Assembly (NCBI RefSeq): GCF_002807055.1
Contig: NZ_NIXN01000001.1
Coordinates: 1 to 64,000, forward strand
Direction of reading: 5' to 3'
Source: Confluentibacter citreus
GTDB lineage: Bacteria > Bacteroidota > Bacteroidia > Flavobacteriales > Flavobacteriaceae
DNA: 64,000 nt
Every line of letters begins with the position of its first letter. Position 1 is the first letter of the stretch. This document shows positions 36,150 through 45,695 of the stretch, one piece after another. The translations under genes and the position numbers were made by a program. The notes under the pieces were generated by a model. The model did not search any database. It was not told where the DNA came from and saw nothing but the letters and a program-made list of their open reading frames with translations.

Positions 36150-36995
36150 TTATTGAAAAGAAATCCCTTTTTGATTATTACTATAATTAAAAGGTTTAAA
36201 ATATTCTCCCATCACTTGACAATTGACATTCACATTGGTGCCTATGGCATTACCAAAAATACTCGCCACAGCAGAATCTGCCGCATCCCTTCCATTGGAA
36301 ATTTTTACCAATCCATTGAGGGGGGCTAATTTTGTAGAATCAAAAATGATCCAATTCCCATCTATATATACTTCCATGCAGGCATGAAAATCCTGTGGAT
36401 TTAATTGATACGCATACCCCGTAAAATATCTTGCTGGAATGGATAATGCCCTGCACAACGCAATACCTAAATGGGCAAAATCACGACACACACCCACGCG
36501 TTCTGTAATGGTATTTATGGCAGAGGTTTGTGAATTGGTACTACCCAGAGTGTATTCAATATTGCAGTGAATCCATTCGGTTATTGCCACAATTTTTTCG
36601 TAAACCGAACCGTAATGTCCGAATTCCTTAAAAGCAAACTTCATTAATTGATCGGACTGGCAATATCTACTGGGATAAAGAAACGACACAATATAGCTAT
36701 CCAATTCTACTACAGGCACTGTTTTAGCCGAAGCGCTTTCGTCAATGATGGTATAATTCATCTCTACAACCGCAGAATAGGTTAATGTAAAATTAGTGGC
36801 TTGTTGTACTTTAAGGCGAATAAACCTGGAATTACCATCGTGCGAGGTATATTGCTCTAAATTCATTTGTGGCTCAATGTCGAGTTTTTCTTCCAAAACT
36901 CGTTGACTATTGGTGTTTAATGCTTGAATATTAAAAATGAATGTTGTGGGTCCGTTTACAACATAAGAAAGTGAACTGTTTACATTGAATTTCAT
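36150..36995 (-). CDS. transglutaminase-like cysteine protease/peptidase
   Basis: The 281-residue protein has an N-terminal transglutaminase-associated beta domain (to about residue 130) and a transglutaminase core with the expected Cys-His-Asp triad: Cys in RVGVCRDFAHLG, His in DFHACMEVY and Asp in IIFDSTK. It has no signal peptide. It follows the Anbu-type protease gene on the same strand (55 bp apart); in many bacteria Anbu occurs with a transglutaminase, an alpha-E protein and an ATP-grasp peptide ligase, but the latter two are not in this window. A variant of the shared leader precedes it. Confidence 0.87.
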   Translation of the reverse strand: MKFNVNSSLSYVVNGPTTFIFNIQALNTNSQRVLEEKLDIEPQMNLEQYTSHDGNSRFIRLKVQQATNFTLTYSAVVEMNYTIIDESASAKTVPVVELDSYIVSFLYPSRYCQSDQLMKFAFKEFGHYGSVYEKIVAITEWIHCNIEYTLGSTNSQTSAINTITERVGVCRDFAHLGIALCRALSIPARYFTGYAYQLNPQDFHACMEVYIDGNWIIFDSTKLAPLNGLVKISNGRDAADSAVASIFGNAIGTNVNVNCQVMGEYFKPFNYSNNQKGISFQ

Positions 36996-37048
36996 ATGTG
37001 GATATTATTTGTTTTTAAAAGTCGTATGAATCGCTTATGACGATTACA
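36996..37048 (-). promoter_or_regulatory. shared 5' leader motif, copy 3 (before transglutaminase gene)
   Basis: On the minus strand it reads ATGTAATCGTCATAAGCGATTCATACGA, then a TTTTAAAAACAAATAAT block and CCACAT before the ATG. AATCG and CGATT (37045-37041 and 37033-37029) pair across seven bases, a shorter loop than in copies 1 and 2 where ATCGCC and GGCGAT pair. The first ATG is followed at once by TAA, so a leader peptide is not conserved. Confidence 0.42.
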
Positions 37049-37050
37049 TA

Positions 37051-37788
37051 TTAATTTTTGTTGATTGTTTTATTGGCGGCATCTTTCATCCAATCTTCTG
37101 GAAGCTCATATAACACCTGTTTCAATTTAGTGTCCCATAACTGTGACATCTCTTTCATATCGCTTGCCGTATATCTGTTTTCACTCATATGGTAGGCATC
37201 TTTTTCATAAAGAACCACATCAATAGGAAATCCCACATCGTTAGAACTTAATCGGGTAGAATCAAAGGAAAGAAAGCCTGCCTTCAGTGCTTGTTTAAGT
37301 GTAAAATCGCTATTTAACACTCTATTTAATAATGTTTTACCATACCCCGAATTACCAATGATGACAAATGGCGAATCATCATTTACTTCCACCCAGTTTC
37401 CTTGGGAATAGATTAAAAACAGTTTATGCTCTTCATCATCTTTTAGCTGACCTCCAATGATGGTATTAAGATTAAATTTTAGCCCTGCTTTTTCGAGTGC
37501 TTGTTCATCTTCTGCAGCGACCCGTTTTACTTGTTCGCCAAAGGCATTAACTGCTTTATACATTTTATTGTAATGTGTGATGCTGCCTTCACTAAACAAT
37601 TCTTCAAAATACACAACCGCCTTATCTCGAACCGATCTCAACCCACTGGTCATGATGAACAAAGAATGCTTTTCTCTTTGTTGGACATATATCTTTTTTT
37701 TAGTGGATTTATTGGTTCCAGAAGTTATTCTTGTGTCTGCAATGGCAACCAATCCTTCTTTGGTTTTAATCCCTAAGCAATACGTCAT
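37051..37788 (-). CDS. Anbu-type proteasome-like protease
   Basis: The 245-residue protein begins MTYCLGIKTKEGLVAIADTR. Thr2 would be the N-terminal nucleophile after Met removal, and LVAIADTR and the following FIMTSGL and IIGNSGYGKTLLNR segments fit the Anbu branch of the proteasome superfamily. Anbu is an ancestral beta-like subunit forming open-ring or helical assemblies with uncertain peptidase activity. It is the upstream neighbour of the transglutaminase and probably in one transcript. No other Anbu-associated gene is near. Confidence 0.88.
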   Translation of the reverse strand: MTYCLGIKTKEGLVAIADTRITSGTNKSTKKKIYVQQREKHSLFIMTSGLRSVRDKAVVYFEELFSEGSITHYNKMYKAVNAFGEQVKRVAAEDEQALEKAGLKFNLNTIIGGQLKDDEEHKLFLIYSQGNWVEVNDDSPFVIIGNSGYGKTLLNRVLNSDFTLKQALKAGFLSFDSTRLSSNDVGFPIDVVLYEKDAYHMSENRYTASDMKEMSQLWDTKLKQVLYELPEDWMKDAANKTINKN

Positions 37789-37935
37789 AGCATTAAATTT
37801 TCTTATATAACGCTAAATATATTACATAAGGCTATGGCAATATTTATACAATTATCAAAAAATATAACATGATTAATGGTAAGAAAATATCTCTATTAAT
37901 AGAACAGCAATAAGAATAGTTAGGCAAAAATAGAA

Positions 37936-39123
37936 TTATTCGAAAGTATTGTCCCTCCTAAATTTTATATTAAAATCTAAATTAGTAAGACAACGCCACA
38001 ACCATTCTACGGGGCCGTAATAATATTTTTTATTCCAATAAACACTTGCAAAAGCTTGGATTATGAAAATTAAAATACCGAGTATGACGCTCCAAGTGGA
38101 TCCTAAATATTTATACATAGCCAATCCGAAACCATAAAAGAACACCACCCCAAACACGGCTTGAAACATATAATTTGTTAAGCTTAATTTCCCGTAGGCA
38201 GCCAAAAGGCTAAAAATATTGGCTTTTTTAACCTTTATATAAATCAGACAAAAAAGAACTACAAATATGGATGTTATAGCTAGATTGGTTAATGATGATA
38301 AGAATGTATTTAAAAACTGTTTTTGAAGACCGGCTAGCCCTGAATTTTGAAATGTATAATCCATAAAAGTCAGTAATACATAGGCAACAAAACTATAAGT
38401 TAAAACCCTGTAAAATCTTTTTTTATTGTCTTCAATATGATGGAATGTATAGTTTCTACCTAAAATGATCCCCACAATAAAAAGTGCCAAAAGTTGCAGA
38501 TACCTGCCATTTTCTATGGTCCAAGACCATACAGATTGTCTTCCTTTCCAAAAATTGTATTTTACAACGTCCCAAAAATTGCCAGAGGCATATATCTCAT
38601 TGCCTTCATCAAAGTAATTTTTTAAAAGAGGCGTATATTGATAATTAGAGTCTATTAAGGTTTGCGTAAAACTATATATAATTGGAATTTGTAACACCAA
38701 CAATACAGCAATCATCCAAAGATATTTTGTTTTTAAATTATAAATAACAATGATTGGAAAAGACAAAAGCGCATAAATATGAAGGATATCGCCTCTATAT
38801 ATTAATGAATGAAAAAAACCGATAATGAGAAGAACCATCATTCGCCATGCAAAAGTGTTCCGATAATCTATACCAATTTTGGCCTTATTATCTATTTGTA
38901 TAAATAAACTTAGCCCAAATAATAAAGCAAAAATGGAATATGCCTTACCGCTAATTAACAAAAAGACGGTATCCATGACATTTTTATCAAAAGCATTCGA
39001 AAAAATAAAATTGACTTCTGGATCTTTAAAAAGCTCTAAATGTTCAACATAATGAATTATAATAATGAGAAATAAGGCAAATCCGCGAAGCGCATCTATA
39101 ATGATGATTCTTTCATTTTTCAT
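37936..39123 (-). CDS. DUF418 membrane protein
   Basis: The 395-residue protein has about ten hydrophobic helices with the DUF418 hallmarks: IDALRGFALFLIIIIH at the N-terminus and a C-terminal block SLTNYMFQAVFGVVFFYGFGLAMYKY. DUF418 proteins belong to the acyltransferase-3-like (heparan-alpha-glucosaminide acetyltransferase-related) membrane group; their substrate is unknown. The gene is monocistronic, in the same direction as the SPOUT methyltransferase upstream. Confidence 0.85.
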   Translation of the reverse strand: MKNERIIIIDALRGFALFLIIIIHYVEHLELFKDPEVNFIFSNAFDKNVMDTVFLLISGKAYSIFALLFGLSLFIQIDNKAKIGIDYRNTFAWRMMVLLIIGFFHSLIYRGDILHIYALLSFPIIVIYNLKTKYLWMIAVLLVLQIPIIYSFTQTLIDSNYQYTPLLKNYFDEGNEIYASGNFWDVVKYNFWKGRQSVWSWTIENGRYLQLLALFIVGIILGRNYTFHHIEDNKKRFYRVLTYSFVAYVLLTFMDYTFQNSGLAGLQKQFLNTFLSSLTNLAITSIFVVLFCLIYIKVKKANIFSLLAAYGKLSLTNYMFQAVFGVVFFYGFGLAMYKYLGSTWSVILGILIFIIQAFASVYWNKKYYYGPVEWLWRCLTNLDFNIKFRRDNTFE

Positions 39124-39175
39124 GGTTAGTTGATTAGAACCATAAAAATATTTAGAATTTTTGATTTTACAAAAA

Positions 39176-39712
39176 TTAAGATTTCACCTTCATTTTCGAA
39201 AAAATATCCCAAATAACCACACCAACGCTCACCGAAATATTTAAAGAATGTTTGGTGCCATATTGTGGAATTTCAATTACCAAATCACTGGCATTCACCA
39301 CCTCTTGGGCAACGCCTTTTACTTCATTACCAAAAACCAAGGCGTATGTTGTCTGTTGTTGGGGTGCAAAATCGTTTAGCATGGTAGCGTTTTCTGCTTG
39401 TTCGATGGCACAGACTTTTACACCATCAGCTTTTAGCTTATCCACTAATGTTTTCGTGTTTTCAACATATTCCCAAACAACGGTTTCGGTGCTTCCCAAG
39501 GCCGTTTTATGAATATCTTTATGTGGTGGCGTCGCGGTGATGCCGCAGAGATAAATCTTTTCTATTAAAAAGGCATCGCTGGTCCTGAATACTGAACCAA
39601 TATTATTCAGGCTTCTTATATTATCGAGAATGATGATGAGTGGTGTTTTAGCAACTTCTTTAAAGTCGTTGACACTCAATCGGTCTAATTCGCTGTTTTT
39701 TAGTTTACGCAT
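39176..39712 (-). CDS. TrmH/SpoU-family RNA 2'-O-methyltransferase
   Basis: The 178-residue protein has the three SPOUT motifs: LDNIRSLNNIGSVFRTSDAF (motif 1), LVFGNEVKGV (motif 2) and IPQYGTKHSLNISVSVGVVIWD (motif 3), which form the knotted SAM site. It lacks an N-terminal RNA-binding domain, as in short TrmH/TrmL-like members. The target (tRNA or rRNA) cannot be named. A repeat-filled 240-bp spacer separates it from the divergent mutS. Confidence 0.88.
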   Translation of the reverse strand: MRKLKNSELDRLSVNDFKEVAKTPLIIILDNIRSLNNIGSVFRTSDAFLIEKIYLCGITATPPHKDIHKTALGSTETVVWEYVENTKTLVDKLKADGVKVCAIEQAENATMLNDFAPQQQTTYALVFGNEVKGVAQEVVNASDLVIEIPQYGTKHSLNISVSVGVVIWDIFSKMKVKS

Positions 39713-39725
39713 GTTTGTCGTTTTC

Positions 39726-39821
39726 CGTCATTGCTTCTCCCGATAGCTATCGGGAGAAGCAATCTCACGAAGTAGAACTACAATTAAGCAGATTGCTTCG
39801 TCGTGCCTCCTCGCAATGACG
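39726..39821. repeat. 96-bp interspersed palindromic repeat between trmH-like gene and mutS
   Basis: Outer arms CGTCATTGC (39726-39734) and GCAATGACG (39813-39821) enclose a perfect 34-bp palindrome (39730-39763: ATTGCTTCTCCCGATAG and its complement). The right part includes AGATTGCTTCGTCGTGCCTC, recognisable as the frequent flavobacterial intergenic repeat of the type CATTGCGAGGAGG...GCAATCT. It probably spreads as a non-autonomous hairpin element. Confidence 0.75.
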
Positions 39822-39952
39822 AGTACATTGTTAATAATTGTAGATAACTTCTGTTATTTCAATTTCAAAAAAAATCAAAATAATGCTACATTAGCAATCT
39901 TACAATCCTGATACCTATCGGGACAAAAATAATACTAAAAAACCACTTTACC

Positions 39953-42556
39953 TTGTCAAAAAAAGAAACCCCTTTAATGAAACAATATAATGCTATTAAA
40001 GCAAAGTATCCAGATGCTTTACTATTGTTTCGTGTGGGCGATTTTTATGAAACCTTTGGTGAAGATGCCATAAAAACGGCAGGGATTTTAGGCATTATTT
40101 TAACCAAGCGTGGTGCTGGTAGTGAAAGTGAAATTGAGCTTGCTGGGTTTCCGCACCACTCCATAAACAACTATTTGCCAAAGCTTGTAAAGGCTGGGGA
40201 ACGTGTGGCTATTTGTGACCAACTAGAAGACCCAAAACTGACTAAAGATATCGTAAAGCGTGGTGTTACCGAACTGGTAACGCCTGGTGTGGCTTTAAAT
40301 GATGAAGTTTTAATATCAAAATCCAATAACTTTTTGTGTTCAGTTTATTTTGATAAAAATTACATCGGCGTATCTTTTTTAGATATTTCCACGGGCGAGT
40401 TTTTAACATCACAAGGAAATGCCGAATATATTGATAAGCTGTTACAGAATTTCAGCCCCAGTGAAGTCTTGGTTTCCAAACAAAAGCGAACCCTTTTCAA
40501 CGACACCTTTGGCAAAAATTTCCACACCTTTTACATGGAAGATTGGGTCTATCAAGCCGATTATGCCTATGAAACGCTTATAAAACATTTCAACACAAAA
40601 ACGCTTAAAGGTTTTGGTATTGAAGATTTGTACGAGGGCATTATTGCTTCGGGCTCTATTCTTCATTATTTAAATGAAACGCAACATCATAAACTTCAAC
40701 ACATTGCTTCAATTTCTAGAATTGCTGAAGACGATTATGTTTGGATGGATAAATTTACCATCAGGAATTTAGAGCTTTATAATTCTACAAACAACAATGC
40801 CGTCACGCTTTTAAGTGTGATTGATAAAACCATTTCGCCTATGGGCGGACGTATGTTAAAGCGTTGGTTGGCATTGCCATTAAAAAATATTGATAAAATC
40901 AAGCAACGCCATGATGTGGTTGGTTTTTTTATGAATGAACAAACCGTTCTTCAAAAAATCCAAAATCACATCAAACATATTGGCGATTTGGAACGGTTAA
41001 TTTCTAAAGTGGCTACAGGAAAAGTGAATCCACGAGAGGTTATTCAGCTTAAAAATTCTTTGGAAGCGATTGTTCCCATTAAAGCGTTATCTGCTAATTG
41101 CACCAATGAATCGCTTAAAATTATTGGTGACACCCTGCAAAGCTGCGATGTTCTTCGATCTAAAATAAAGGAGATGCTTAATGAAGATGCGCCTGTGAAT
41201 GTTTTAAAAGGACATACGATCGCGGCTGGATTTTCGGCCGAATTGGATGAGTTACGTGGTTTATCAAAATCGGGGAAAGATTATTTAGATACCATGCTTC
41301 AACGTGAAATGGAACGCACAGGCATTACATCGCTTAAAATCGACTCCAATAATGTTTTTGGATATTATATTGAAGTCAGAAACACACATAAAGACAAGGT
41401 TCCGACCGAATGGATTCGCAAACAAACCTTGGTAAGTGCCGAACGCTACATTACCGAAGAGCTTAAAGAATACGAATCCAAGATTTTAGGTGCCGAAGAC
41501 CGGATTCTAGCCATAGAACAACAATTGTTTTCTGAACTTGTCATGTGGCTCAATCAGTATATAAAACCCATACAGCAAAATGCACATTTAATTGGGCAAT
41601 TGGATTGTTTGTGTGGATTTGCACAATTGGCAAAAGATAATACTTATGTGCGCCCAACCATCGATGATTCCTTCGATTTAGATATTAAAGATGGCCGCCA
41701 CCCTGTGATTGAAAAACAACTCCCCATTGGCGAACCTTATATCTCCAATGATGTGTTTTTAAACAGAGGCACCCAGCAAATCATTATGATTACGGGTCCA
41801 AATATGTCTGGTAAATCGGCTATTTTACGGCAAACCGCCCTCATTGTTTTATTGGCTCAAATGGGAAGTTTTGTACCTGCAGAGTCTGCAAGGATTGGTT
41901 TGGTAGATAAAATTTTCACGAGAGTTGGTGCTAGTGATAATATCTCTATGGGCGAATCGACTTTTATGGTGGAGATGAATGAAACGGCCTCTATTTTAAA
42001 TAATATTTCTGATAGAAGTTTGGTTTTGCTTGATGAAATTGGTCGTGGAACGAGTACCTATGATGGTATTTCCATTGCATGGGCCATTAGCGAGTATTTG
42101 CACGAACATCCATCAAAACCAAAAACGTTATTTGCAACGCATTATCATGAATTAAATGAAATGACCGAAACCTTTGGTCGTATTAAAAACTTCAACGTCT
42201 CCGTAAAAGAATTAAAAGACAATGTGTTGTTTTTAAGAAAATTGGTTGAAGGCGGTAGCGAACACAGTTTTGGTATCCATGTCGCAAAAATGGCTGGCAT
42301 GCCGCAACAAGTTTTACATCGCGCCAACCAAGTTTTGAAGAAATTAGAGAAATCGCACTCCAGTGAAGCACTAACAGATAAGGTGAAGTCCTTAAATAAT
42401 GAGATGCAATTAAGCTTTTTCAATCTAGACGATCCCATCCTTGAAAATATTAAAGAAGAAATATTACATATTGATATTGATACACTTACACCTGTGGAGG
42501 CACTTATGAAATTGAATGAAATTAAACGTATGTTGGTAAAGAAAAAAAGGGCTTAG
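39953..42556 (+). CDS. mutS: DNA mismatch repair protein MutS
   Basis: The 867-residue protein has the N-terminal mismatch-binding domain with [22 protein letters not shown] (Phe-x-Glu as FYE), a connector and lever region, and the ATPase core: Walker [10 protein letters not shown], Walker [17 protein letters not shown], and the C-terminal HVAKMAGMP region. It recognises mismatches and recruits MutL. The start is TTG at 39953, giving [13 protein letters not shown] as in other flavobacterial MutS; ATG 39977 (MKQYN) would also be possible. It is monocistronic. The tRNA-Gly gene follows 100 bp downstream. Confidence 0.97.
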   Translation: MSKKETPLMKQYNAIKAKYPDALLLFRVGDFYETFGEDAIKTAGILGIILTKRGAGSESEIELAGFPHHSINNYLPKLVKAGERVAICDQLEDPKLTKDIVKRGVTELVTPGVALNDEVLISKSNNFLCSVYFDKNYIGVSFLDISTGEFLTSQGNAEYIDKLLQNFSPSEVLVSKQKRTLFNDTFGKNFHTFYMEDWVYQADYAYETLIKHFNTKTLKGFGIEDLYEGIIASGSILHYLNETQHHKLQHIASISRIAEDDYVWMDKFTIRNLELYNSTNNNAVTLLSVIDKTISPMGGRMLKRWLALPLKNIDKIKQRHDVVGFFMNEQTVLQKIQNHIKHIGDLERLISKVATGKVNPREVIQLKNSLEAIVPIKALSANCTNESLKIIGDTLQSCDVLRSKIKEMLNEDAPVNVLKGHTIAAGFSAELDELRGLSKSGKDYLDTMLQREMERTGITSLKIDSNNVFGYYIEVRNTHKDKVPTEWIRKQTLVSAERYITEELKEYESKILGAEDRILAIEQQLFSELVMWLNQYIKPIQQNAHLIGQLDCLCGFAQLAKDNTYVRPTIDDSFDLDIKDGRHPVIEKQLPIGEPYISNDVFLNRGTQQIIMITGPNMSGKSAILRQTALIVLLAQMGSFVPAESARIGLVDKIFTRVGASDNISMGESTFMVEMNETASILNNISDRSLVLLDEIGRGTSTYDGISIAWAISEYLHEHPSKPKTLFATHYHELNEMTETFGRIKNFNVSVKELKDNVLFLRKLVEGGSEHSFGIHVAKMAGMPQQVLHRANQVLKKLEKSHSSEALTDKVKSLNNEMQLSFFNLDDPILENIKEEILHIDIDTLTPVEALMKLNEIKRMLVKKKRA

Positions 42557-42656
42557 AAATAAAAAATATTATTTTAATAAAAAGCCTTTGGTTTTAGTAT
42601 AAAAATTTTAAATTTGCATCCGCTATCGAAAGATTAGCACGTTCATAAATACATAC

Positions 42657-42729
42657 GCGAAAATAGCTCAGTTGGTAGAGCGCCACCTTGCCAAGGTGGA
42701 GGTCGCGGGTTCGAATCCCGTTTTTCGCT
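42657..42729 (+). tRNA. tRNA-Gly (GCC)
   Basis: 73 bases with acceptor GCGAAAA paired to TTTTCGC, D-arm GCTC, anticodon stem CACC-TTGCCAA-GGTG with anticodon GCC, and T-arm GGGTTCGAATCCC. The 3' CCA is not encoded. Confidence 0.96.
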
Positions 42730-42751
42730 CTGAAATTTATAAAAATTCCAT

Positions 42752-42835
42752 GCTGAGGTGGTGGAATTGGTAGACACGTTGGACTTAAAATCCAATGGCC
42801 ATTAGGCTGTACGGGTTCAAGTCCCGTCCTCAGTA
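42752..42835 (+). tRNA. tRNA-Leu (TAA)
   Basis: An 84-base class II tRNA with acceptor GCTGAGG paired to CCTCAGT (one G-U pair), anticodon stem TTGGA-CTTAAAA-TCCAA with anticodon TAA, the variable arm GGCCATTAGGCT, and T-arm GGGTTCAAGTCCC. It is 22 bp after tRNA-Gly and probably in the same transcript. Confidence 0.95.
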
Positions 42836-42838
42836 CTA

Positions 42839-42872
42839 AAGCCTTTACAAGAAATTGTAGAGGCTTTTTTTA
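42839..42872 (+). terminator. terminator after the tRNA pair
   Basis: AGCCTTTACAA and TTGTAGAGGCT pair with one mismatch around a four-base loop, followed by a run of T. It ends the tRNA-Gly / tRNA-Leu transcript. Confidence 0.75.
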
Positions 42873-43194
42873 TTTTTTTTCTTCAAATATGCATTCTCCA
42901 TTTACAGGAAAACAAACGAGAGGTTTTTTTACTTCAATTCACTAAACATTAATTCGTTTTTAGCGTCTAAGAAAGTCAACTTTTAAATAAAATCGATTTG
43001 CAGTAATAGATTTTCGCATGCGCTGTTAAGGTCATTTTTAGCCCAAAATGGAGACATTAACTCTATTTTGTCTCCTTCTGATGTAGAAGAATTTATACAT
43101 CCAAAATAAACAACACTTTAAAAAATTAAAAACCTTCTTGCCAGATAAAAAATTATGCTTATTTTTGCATAACAGAACAGAACAGAACGGATAA
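42873..43194 (+). other. 322-bp spacer before the xylose regulator
   Basis: Apart from the GntR promoter (43138-43167) and a CAGAACAGAACAGAACGG-type tandem (about 43171-43189, four AGAAC units), I see nothing. The tandem lies at the likely transcription start and may be part of the regulator's own operator. No RNA gene or open frame of note. Confidence 0.55.
43138..43167 (+). promoter_or_regulatory. Bacteroidota-type promoter of the xylose operon regulator
   Basis: TTG (43138-43140), 19 bases, then TATTTTTG (43160-43167) match the phylum's -33 / -7 pattern. The GTG start lies 27 bases further on. Confidence 0.6.
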
Positions 43195-44181
43195 GTGAAT
43201 TTAAATATAAATTTCAATAGTGACATTCCAAAGTACCAGCAGTTAGTTAATGCCATTAATGATGCACTTTCTAACAATTCGCTGACTAGCGGAGATGCCT
43301 TGCCTTCTGTAAATAGTATATGTAACAGTTATAACCTCTCAAGAGACACCGTTTTTAAGGCTTATACGATTTTAAAGGAAAATAGCGTTATAGAGTCTGT
43401 ACCCAACAAAGGCTATTATGTTACCAACGACACTCGAAAAGTGCTTTTGGTATTAGATACTTTTAAGGCTTATAAAGAGGTTTTATACCATTCTTTTGTA
43501 AATAATTTACCGAAAAATGTTATTGTAGATGTACAGTTTCATCATTACAACATCAATAACTTTAAAACTATTTTAAATAATGGTAAGGGTAAATATTATA
43601 AATTTGTAGTAATGAGTTTTAATCATAAGGATGTACCAATGGTATTATCTGAATTTGATGATGAAAAACTACTTTTAATCGATTGGAATATCCATTCAAA
43701 TGGAACAAAAAATTTTGTATTTCAAGATTTTGGCAAATCGTTTTATGAGGCTTTAAAAGAAGCCACTGTTCCTTTTAAAAAATATAAGAAACTCGTTTTT
43801 GTTTATCCAACATTCACAAACCATCCAACAGAATCGCTTACTTATTTTAAAATGTTTTGTGAAGCCTATAGTTTTAAATATAAAATCATTACAAACACGG
43901 ACGAATTTAAGGTGACAAAAGGCGAAGCTTATATAAGTGTAAGCGATAGAGTTTTAGGAATGTTTTTAGAACAATGTAGAACCAAAGGTTTCGAACCCGG
44001 AATGGACGTAGGTTTCTTATCATATAACGAAACACCCATGAAACAATTTATATATAAAGGTATTTCTGTTATTTCAACCGATTTTCAAGAATTAGGCGCT
44101 AAAGCCGCTGCTTTTATAAAACAAGATAAACCAGTACAAAGTTATATACCAACAACATTAATATTAAGAGAATCATTGTAG
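43195..44181 (+). CDS. GntR-type transcriptional regulator with LacI-like effector domain
   Basis: The 328-residue protein has an N-terminal GntR winged helix (about 1-75: DIPKYQQLVNAINDALSN, LPSVNSICNSYNLSRDTVFKAY, VPNKGYYV), followed by a periplasmic-binding-protein-like domain (VLLVLDTFKAYKEVLYHSFV to the C-terminal GAKAAAFIKQDKPVQSYIPTTLILRESL), as in LacI-type regulators. This AraR-like arrangement senses sugars. The start is GTG 43195. It is the first gene of the xylB-xylA unit (3 bp before xylB), so it probably controls this operon in response to xylose or a derivative. Confidence 0.87.
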   Translation: MNLNINFNSDIPKYQQLVNAINDALSNNSLTSGDALPSVNSICNSYNLSRDTVFKAYTILKENSVIESVPNKGYYVTNDTRKVLLVLDTFKAYKEVLYHSFVNNLPKNVIVDVQFHHYNINNFKTILNNGKGKYYKFVVMSFNHKDVPMVLSEFDDEKLLLIDWNIHSNGTKNFVFQDFGKSFYEALKEATVPFKKYKKLVFVYPTFTNHPTESLTYFKMFCEAYSFKYKIITNTDEFKVTKGEAYISVSDRVLGMFLEQCRTKGFEPGMDVGFLSYNETPMKQFIYKGISVISTDFQELGAKAAAFIKQDKPVQSYIPTTLILRESL

Positions 44182-44184
44182 ATT

Positions 44185-45672
44185 ATGTATTATTTAGGAT
44201 TAGACATAGGAAGTTCTTCCATTAAAGCGGCTATCGTTGAAATAGCAACAGGAAAAAGTATTGGCGTGGTTCAAGAACCAGAACAAGAAATGGGCATGTT
44301 TGCTCAAAAAAATGGTTGGGCAGAACAAAAACCTGAAGATTGGTGGGTGCATATATGTAATGCCATTACCCGATTAAAAAAACAATATAATATTTCCAGA
44401 ACCCAAATAAAAGGCATTGGTATTTCTTATCAAATGCACGGTTTGGTTATTGTGGACAATGAGGGTAAACCACTCCGTAAAAGTATCATTTGGTGTGATA
44501 GTAGAGCGGTAGAAATTGGCAATAAGGCTTTTGAAGACATTGGCGAAGACATCTGTTCATCACAATTACTTAACTCGCCAGCAAACTTTACAGCATCCAA
44601 ATTAAAATGGGTAAGAGACAATGAACCAGAACTCTACAAAAAAATTTACAAGTTCATGCTTCCTGGCGATTTTATTGCTTACAAGTTTTCAAACGTTATA
44701 AATACGACCATTTCTGGACTTTCTGAAGGCATTTTTTGGGATTTTGAAAATAATTCCGTGGCCGATTTTCTTCTAGAATATTATGGCATAGAGAAATCAT
44801 TAGTCCCTGATATTGTTGATACCTTTGGCTTACAATCTGTTGTAAATGAAAAAGGGGAAGCCGAAAGTGGTATTGCTGCAGGCACACCTATTTATTATAG
44901 AGCAGGTGACCAACCAAATAATGCCTTATCTTTAAATGTCTTTAATCCAGGTGAAGTAGCAGCAACAGGAGGAACCTCTGGCGTTGTTTACGCTGTAACC
45001 GATAGTTTATCTGTTAAAGAAAGCGCCCGTGTTAACAATTTTGCTCACGTTAATTACAAAAAGAATGCAGCGGCTAGAATTGGTAAATTATTATGTATCA
45101 ATGGTGCTGGTATTCAATATAGATGGTTGCTAAATAATTTGGATGTAGATTCTTATGAAGAAATGAATAACTTAGCATCCAGTATCACGGTAGGGTCTGA
45201 TGGGGTGTGTTTAATCCCATTTGGCAATGGCGCAGAACGCATGCTAAACAATAAAGAAATAGGCACCAGAATCGTAAATTTAAACCTTAACAACCATCAT
45301 AAAGGACATATTTGTAGAGCTGCTTTAGAAGGGATTGCGTTTTCATTTGTTTATGGGATGGAAATTTTAAAATCTGATGGCATAGAAGCAAAAGTTATTA
45401 GAGCAGGTAATGATAATTTATTCCGTTCTGATATCTTTGCAAATACGGTAGCAACATTAATTGAGCAAGAGATAGAAATATATAATACGACAGGTGCCAT
45501 TGGTGCTGCGCGAGCTGCAGATTTACATAAAGGCGATTTTGAAAGCTTTGGAAAGGCCATTATTGATAACGATCATGTCATGACTTTTATGCCTTTTAAA
45601 GATAAAAAGCCGTATCTTGACGCTTATCAAAATTGGAAAAACGAATTAGAAATCATATTAAACAACAAATAA
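44185..45672 (+). CDS. xylB: xylulokinase
   Basis: The 495-residue protein is an FGGY-family sugar kinase: LGLDIGSSSIKAAIVE at the N-terminus, DWWVHICNAI, a GTSGVVYAV-type segment, and the C-terminal IRAGNDNLFRSDIFANTVATL. It phosphorylates D-xylulose with ATP, the second step of xylose catabolism, in the cytoplasm. The identity as xylulokinase (not another FGGY kinase) rests on its position between the regulator and xylose isomerase. It lies 23 bp before xylA. Confidence 0.92.
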   Translation: MYYLGLDIGSSSIKAAIVEIATGKSIGVVQEPEQEMGMFAQKNGWAEQKPEDWWVHICNAITRLKKQYNISRTQIKGIGISYQMHGLVIVDNEGKPLRKSIIWCDSRAVEIGNKAFEDIGEDICSSQLLNSPANFTASKLKWVRDNEPELYKKIYKFMLPGDFIAYKFSNVINTTISGLSEGIFWDFENNSVADFLLEYYGIEKSLVPDIVDTFGLQSVVNEKGEAESGIAAGTPIYYRAGDQPNNALSLNVFNPGEVAATGGTSGVVYAVTDSLSVKESARVNNFAHVNYKKNAAARIGKLLCINGAGIQYRWLLNNLDVDSYEEMNNLASSITVGSDGVCLIPFGNGAERMLNNKEIGTRIVNLNLNNHHKGHICRAALEGIAFSFVYGMEILKSDGIEAKVIRAGNDNLFRSDIFANTVATLIEQEIEIYNTTGAIGAARAADLHKGDFESFGKAIIDNDHVMTFMPFKDKKPYLDAYQNWKNELEIILNNK

Positions 45673-45695
45673 ACATTAATTAAAATATAATTACA

